The notes under the pieces are model-generated. The model was not told the origin of the DNA. It made no database searches and saw nothing but the letters and a program-made list of their open reading frames with translations. From Sarcophilus harrisii (Eukaryota > Chordata > Mammalia > Dasyuromorphia > Dasyuridae), in the NCBI RefSeq assembly GCF_902635505.1, contig NC_045427.1:57314539-57378538 (forward strand): 64,000 nucleotides of DNA, in the 5' to 3' direction. The translations under genes were made by a program, and so were the position numbers. Shown here piece by piece: positions 58,451 through 64,000 of this stretch (positions are counted from its first letter, which is position 1; each line of letters starts with the position of its first letter).

Positions 58451-61400
58451 ATTCCACTTTAGAAGAGTTCTAATTATTTGTAGGGGATGATAAGAGACCT
58501 CCAGGAGTCCAAATGCTTAAATGCATTAAAAGGGTTTTTCTTTTTTTCTTTTTTAAGTGCTATAAGTTCAAATGTGGGACTGCTCTCTTGGGATTGAGAG
58601 GATCAGGAAAGCTTCAAGTAGAAGGTATACCTTGAGGAATAGGTGTTGTATGGCAGGAGGTTCCTGTATTGCTGGCATAAGGGTGAATTTGAATGAAATT
58701 GAAAATCCACTCAGAAGAGTGAACGTTTTGTAGGAGAGTCTGAGTGCAATTAGTTTGGCAGGTGCCTAATGTATCTACCAGGTAGGTGGGATGAGACTGA
58801 AAAGATTGGTTGAAGCGTGGTGGAGGCAAAGCCTGAAATGTCAGGCTGAAGAACTTATCTGGGCTATGATTTATACCAACAAGAAGCAGTGAAAGGTCAC
58901 TGAACCTGAACCAGCTGATGGAGTGGATTTTCTCTTTCATTTTTGAAAACAGTTGCTTGGGATCTTCCATTTCTTTCTCACCCTCAGCAGAAGGGCTCTT
59001 AGGGTCAAAGTGATGCCTTAGGGAGATTACTTTAGTAGCTGTGAGAAGGATGGATTGAAATAAAAATGGAGGTGAGACTATCAGTCTAGAGGTTGTTACA
59101 GTGGTCCAGATGAAAGGGCCTGGACTAGGCTGGTGGTTGTGGCAGTGAGGAGTCAGATGGAAGGACTGCCAGCCTCTGCTATTCCCTACCTCTGCACCTG
59201 TTTTTTCATTTGCAAAGTGAAGAATGAATCATATGATCTCTCAGCTCTCTTGCTACACTTTTTTTTTGGAGGGGGGGGGAGGGGGAAGGCATTTGAAGTC
59301 ACACTGCTTCTAAATGTCCAAAGCCAGATTTGAACTCTGGTTTTCCTGATTCCAGGCCTGGTGTTCTTCACCACCTAGCAGCCCTGAAAACTTAGGGGGA
59401 GGAGGAGACCATTAAAAATGAAGTAGCTCATAAAAGGCTTCCCTGAAGGTTGACACTTTAATTGTTGGAAAGGATCTGATGAGTTCTAATGGTTAAAAGT
59501 GAGGAGGGGGTGCAGTCCATAAAGGCAGCACAGCCGTTGCAAAAGCACTGAGGTGGGAAATGAGATACTGAGTTGCAGGAAAAGCATATTTTTCTAAGTG
59601 GCTTAAACTTTGCTCTTGCTTCTATTCATTTGTTTCCCAAAGACTTCCCCATAGAAAGGAGAGGGAGAAGAATCACTTCCTCCTCCAAGATTAGGGTGTG
59701 GCAGTAATTTCTAAGAGTTCCTCTCAATGAATTTCCTACTCCCATTCACACAACTCCATTCAAGTGAATAATGATCAAAATAATTATATCTGACACATCC
59801 AAAGTTCACAAAGTGCATTCTAATAGTTGGAATATATCGAGGTAGTGAAATGGAGAGAGCCCGGGGCTTGGTGTCCAGAAGACCTGGTTTAAATCCAGCC
59901 TTTGACACTAGTTTATCAGTGACCCATTTAACCTCTACTAGGTTTAGTTTCCTCCTCTGCAAAGGTCTGAAGGTCTGAATGGTTGAACGCCATTCTTTCC
60001 ACTGATGAGGTCTGGTCTCATGGCTAATGCCCTTGGTCACTGGAACATCCCTCCCTCCCAAATGGGAAGCATAATGAATTTTATCCTGCCCTTCATCTCT
60101 CCTGCACCCCAGCTTCTGCTGGCCCGGAGAAGTAGAGGAATCCAGCCTTATAGCTGCCCCACCTGGCACGGATTATTCTTTGCCTTGCCCGGGATTCTTG
60201 ATCTTTTGCTGAGATAGGGACTTGTGCTCTGGATGAATTCATTCTCCCTCCCAGCTTTCTCTTTTTTCCTTCACAGAAATCCCCACTTCAATCCCCCCCT
60301 TAAACCATTTAATCTGTACTGGAGCAGAAATACCCAAAGCTAGGGGGTCTGAACATAGAGAAGAGAGTAAAACAGGAAGTTTGGCGCTCTCTGGGCTTCA
60401 GGGAGGCGACTTCCCAGGGTTAGGGAGGGAGGGATTTCTCTTGGGTAGGAGGATATGAAAGTGAGAAAAATTGAGGGCTCCCTCATCTCCAGGAAGCCCT
60501 CAGGGCTTCATTCTGAGAAAGTTATGAGGTCCCCTTTGCCCGATGTCTGCTGCTGGGGACTAGTCTGCGGCTACCTCACCTCTTGGCTGGGCCCTGGCCA
60601 GACCACACATCCCCAGGGGCCTCCAGTATTTTTGGTTCCAAGGCCCATTCTATGGTGAGTCAGTAGCTTTCAGCTCTGGCACTCGGCAGGTTAAAAGCAT
60701 TCTCTTTGAAGACCCATGTTAGCTATGAGATAGCAACTTAGCATTTTTTTCCTTTTCCTAGTTTGTCGGGAGTTAAGAAGAGGAGTTCAAAAGTTCTAGG
60801 TTCAAATTCAGACGCTTACCAGCTGTGTTACCCATGGCCAATCACTCTCCTCCACTCAATTTCCTTATCTGTAAATGGAGATAATAATAGCACCACTTCA
60901 CAGAGTTGTGAGGATCAAATGAGATAAGAAACCAGCTCCCAACGCCAAAGAACCATATCCCAGGAGCCCTTCAGCCCTGCCATTCTATGTTCAGACACCC
61001 CTACCAACAATTCCATTTTATACTAAGGGGAGGGGACAGGAAGATAAAAAGGCTTCCATGTGGAGCCCTGGCTCCCTGATCCGCGGCCCTGAGGAGGATC
61101 TCTACTTATTGTGATTCTGCTCTAGGGTATTAAAGTCTACCCTAGTGACTGAATTGGGCCCTGAGGGTGGGGAAGAATGATCTTTGTTCTGTTGAAAGCC
61201 ATCATGACACAGTGCAAGGAGTTGTTGGACTCTGCTGCAATCAGAAAGGCTGAGATTCAGATTCATTCACAGATTTACTGACTGGACAAGTCATTTAATT
61301 TTTCTCTGCCTCAGTTTCCTTATCTGTAAAATGGAGCTAAGAAGAGCACTTACCTTATGGGGTGGTTGTGAGGATTAAATGCAATAATCTGGGTAAATTG

Positions 61401-61572
61401 TTTTTGCAAGTCTTGGACCATTAGATGTGAGTCGTTTTTATTATTGGAGTTGGCTGTATTTCTTGGGGAGTCTCGTGAGTTAATGGGGCAGCTCTTATTT
61501 CAAAGGAGAACAGTCTCATCCTGGGATCTGGGATTACTTGGGGGTCTGGGGACTGACCCACATGACCTACAG
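58451..61572. other. Probable TRADD 5' intron with SINE fragments
   Basis: No coding exon recognised. Repeat relics: antisense SINE end at 59290-59388 (tttgaactctggttttcctg, accacctagcagcc), SINE at 59836-59985, MIR at 60765-60940 (acttcacagagttgtgagga), MIR at 61195-61440 (ctgcctcagtttccttatct). A 118-codon minus-strand frame at 58614-58970 has no recognisable similarity. Confidence 0.55.
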
Positions 61573-61581
61573 GAGTCCGGG

Positions 61582-61744
61582 ATGGCAGGGGACTTGAGGA
61601 AGATGGTGGACGGCCTCCAGGAGTGGAGCGGCAGTGCCTACCTCTTTGTGGAATCCTCGATGGACAAAGTCATTCTGCCTAGCCTCTACCAAGATCCTCA
61701 GTGGAAGCTGAAAATATTCCGAGTCCTTAAATTGGCCCTGGCAG
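61582..61744 (+). CDS. TRADD: TRADD, TNFR1-associated death domain adaptor (first coding exon)
   Basis: Acceptor catgacctacag|gagtccggg opens the exon at 61573 and the ATG follows at 61582. The 54 codons read MAGDLRKMVDGLQEWSGSAY LFVESSMDKVILPSLY to RVLKLALA and match the start of human TRADD (EEWVGSAYLFVESSLDKVVL ... ALQAALA). The exon ends at 61744 in phase 1 with donor ctggcag|gtgact. This is the beginning of the N-terminal TRAF2-binding domain; the death domain lies on later exons beyond the window. The protein couples TNFR1 to TRAF2/RIPK1 and FADD signalling. The N-terminal lead of 13 residues before EWSGSAY is slightly longer than human. Confidence 0.92.
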
Positions 61745-62264
61745 GTGACTATGGGTCTGGGGGCGCGCACACACACACGGCCAGGGCTCACATTTCAGGG
61801 TTATCTGGAGACTTGCCACCTTTCCCATAGCAACCCTGCAAAAATTAGTCCTATTTTCGGAGAGCCAGGGGGTGGTACAGATGTGGGGGCGAGGCTCGGC
61901 CTCAGGGAGCTTACCTCTCGCAACAGTCCCTTCCCCGTCCCCTCCCTCAAAAGAAAATGAAGAGAGAAGTGGATTTCCTCCCAACTGCAGACTGCAATGT
62001 CCATAGTGAGGGAAGAGCCTCCTCCAGTGCTATTCTACCCGTCAAACCTAAAGCACCCTGAGGAGGCCGGTGGGCCCTGGAGGCAGGTGGGCCCAGGAGG
62101 CAGGTGGGACCAGGAGGCCCCAAGGGTAGAGCAGAGCAGCCCCTCAATATGCTTTCTCTTCCTCTTCAAAGTGACTCGCCATCTCACACCAGCAACGCTC
62201 TACATGTGACCTTGCCCGCACAACAAGGGGCATTTCATGTGAACATGTACATGGGCTTGCATGT

Positions 62265-62745
62265 CTCTCAGTGTCACGTGTGTGTGTGTATGTGTGTGTG
62301 AGCACCTGCCACTGGGTGTGTGTGGAAGCACGTCCACTTGTCGGTGTGTTTCTGTGAGAATCGGGGGCCCGGCCCCATCAGACACAGACACACACTGCAC
62401 ATACATGCAAACACAGACACATGTAGGCACACACATGCACATACAAACACACATGCACTGCACATATAAAACACAGCCATATTGTGCACATGTATAAACA
62501 AAGCACATGCAAATGCAAACACATGCATGTGTGCACCACAAACGACACCACGGTACCGTGCACGTACGTGCAAACACAAACATGCATGTAAATAAACACA
62601 CATACACGTGAAAACATGCACACACATTCACACTGCAGCCACACGCCTGCACATGACATGCAAACACAAGCACACATGTGTGCCCGTGTACGTGTGTGTG
62701 TTTGTGGGCACAAGCACGTCTGTGAATGCGTGCAGTGCATGGCCA
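62265..62745. repeat. CA/GT-rich minisatellite with palindromes
   Basis: GT-rich at 62275-62345, then CA-rich with irregular acacatgcac units to about 62690, then GT-rich again. It includes the 12-bp palindrome cacggtaccgtg (62549-62560) overlapping the 14-bp palindrome tgcacgtacgtgca (62559-62572), and acatgcatgt at 62521-62530. The strong purine-pyrimidine alternation explains the Cys/Val/His-rich frames on both strands. Confidence 0.9.
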
Positions 62746-63544
62746 TATCCGTACCTGGATGTTGATTAACACATTTAGGGACCCTTTCCTTGGAGGACTC
62801 TGGGTCCTCTTATTGTCTAATCCCTTTTCTCTTTCTCCCTTTCTCTGTGTCTGCCTCCACCTTCCCTGATTTCCCTGCTCTGTCTCATTGCTCCCTCCCT
62901 CGGGTCTTTTCTTTCCCCCAGCTCTTCTGCTTTTGAATGTCGCCCCTTAAGGCTCCCTTACCTCCCTGTGGCATTGAGATGTAGGGGTGAGACGTGGGGA
63001 CCCGACCCTACCTCCTCCTCCAGGGTCTGGGTTTGGCTGGCTGCTGAGGCTGGAGAGCCTGAGAGGAGCCTCTGGGAGCTCTCAAGGCAGGGCTCAGTGG
63101 GAGAAGACCCTGTTTCCAGAAGGGGGATCGGTGGGTTTTCCACAGAAGACCACCAGGAGAAAGGGCCAATGGGACGTGCTCTACCACTGGCCCCATTGTT
63201 ACCTCATGAGTGACTCTGCTGGGGAAGAAGGCCTTTTGCTATCTGCCTCTAGTTACCCCGTGCCCCTGAAGCTCCAGAGTGGCGTGAGCTTGTCTCTGGT
63301 GCCCCTGTTTCCTGGGATGAGGGGCACTCGGTCAGCCGCTGAGGGCGCTGGCGGTCCTAAGCTGTTACCTAGAGGTGCATCAAAGGCCGGCCAGCCCGCC
63401 ATTTAACAATAGTTTTGTGTGACTTTTAAGAGCGAGCCACAGTCTGGGGATGTACCCAGGTCAAGCCCAAACAGCCCTTTTTTCCTCTCTTACACACCTC
63501 TCCCTCTGGCATACAGGGAGCAGCCAGCCACAGAGGGTCAGGGG

Positions 63545-63700
63545 TGATAGGACCCTAGAATGTCAGAATCCCGGAGTGTGAGGGACCTCAGAGCCTATCA
63601 TCCCCTCCCAACATCAAATAGCTATCTTGCCTTTCTCTGCCTGGAGACCTTTAGTGATGGGAGAACCCACTACCTCCATCCCCATGTACAACACTGATCA
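63545..63700 (+). mobile_element. Old SINE-like repeat, copy 2
   Basis: ctagaatgtcagaatcccgg agtgtgagggacctcag, then caaatagctatcttgccttt ctctg and agaacccactacctcc, paralleling 58.28-58.45 kb. Confidence 0.5.
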
Positions 63701-63990
63701 CTTCACTCTGTTCGCCTCAGTTTCCTCATCTGTAAAATGAGCTGGAGAAGGAAATGGCAGAGCACTCCAATCTTTTTGCCAAGTAAACCACAAATGGGGT
63801 GATGAAGAGTCGGACCTGATTGAATACCCGAACAACACAGTAACTGTGGGACCCTGGATAAGTCATCACTTGACCTACCTGCCTCATTTTCCTTATCTGT
63901 AAAATGGCAATAATAATCGTATTTTTCTCCCAGAGTTCTTGTGCGGACCAAATGAGGCACTATTTATAAAGGGCTATTTAATGCTATTAT
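63700..63990 (+). mobile_element. Marsupial SINE followed by MIR-type fragment
   Basis: 63710-63830: cgcctcagtttcctcatctg, gctggagaaggaaatggcag, tttgccaagtaaaccacaaa (SINE 3' half). 63835-63990: ggataagtcatcacttgacc, tccttatctgtaaaatggca (MIR). Confidence 0.8.
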
Positions 63991-64000
63991 TATTGTTATT

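Larger units (their letters stand above)
61745..64000 (+). other. TRADD: TRADD intron, continuing past the right edge
   Basis: No match to the next TRADD coding exon (VLQMLKIHRSDPQLIVQLRF in human) was found, so the intron is longer than 2.2 kb here. GC-rich frames near 62.96-63.4 kb look non-coding. Confidence 0.6.

Noticed and set aside
58614-58970. 118-codon minus-strand frame (MEDPKQLFSKMKEKIHSISW...)
   Set aside because: No family recognised, no splice or promoter context, and it borders on degenerate repeat DNA; I could not support it as a gene.
62200-62772. 190-codon Cys/Val/His-rich minus-strand frame
   Set aside because: It arises from alternating CA/GT sequence; frames on both strands are equally open.

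Overview
The window is vertebrate nuclear DNA, almost certainly from a marsupial. It carries spliced host genes on both strands, many copies of the marsupial SINE whose 3' half reads ctggagaaggaaatggc / tttgccaagaaaac, MIR and L2 relics, and several 5'-truncated L1 copies with target-site duplications. I cannot name the species. Gene order from right to left is TRADD (+ strand), FBXL8 (-), HSF4 (-), NOL3 (-), which from memory is the order at human 16q22.1, inverted here.

Layout. 1-11.3 kb is gene-free: purine/pyrimidine tracts, an L1-derived 'half-L1-like' relic with an antisense L1 nested in it, a second antisense L1, a fossil of another non-LTR retrotransposon (reverse transcriptase C-terminal half), SINEs and a SINE with a six-copy internal tandem array. 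11.3-15.6 kb holds NOL3 (two coding exons, a likely non-coding first exon, poly(A) signals). 16-34 kb is a repeat-dominated desert with nested L1 insertions and one L1 that looks as if it carried a 3' transduction. 34.8-45.5 kb holds HSF4, for which I could join 13 coding exons into one continuous 510-codon frame with consistent GT-AG junctions. 45.5-49.3 kb is intergenic with SINEs and a long GT/GA microsatellite. 49.3-57 kb holds FBXL8: an intact F-box exon, and a second exon whose reading frame is broken in two GC-rich places. A CpG-rich block at about 55-58 kb is a likely divergent promoter shared by FBXL8 and TRADD. TRADD starts its coding sequence at 61,582 and runs off the right edge.

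How the genes relate. HSF4 is a transcription factor (lens crystallin and heat-shock programme in other mammals). NOL3/ARC is a CARD-type inhibitor of apoptosis and TRADD is the TNFR1 death-domain adaptor, so two cell-death regulators flank the cluster. FBXL8 is an SCF substrate-recognition subunit. They are neighbours by conserved synteny rather than an operon. I found no CRISPR, prokaryotic or convincing retroviral element, and no clearly new biological system. The most useful leads are the state of FBXL8, the nested L1 history, the L1 transduction candidate, a 40-bp snap-back inverted repeat near 54.2 kb, and the HSF4 intron-3 G-rich minisatellite.
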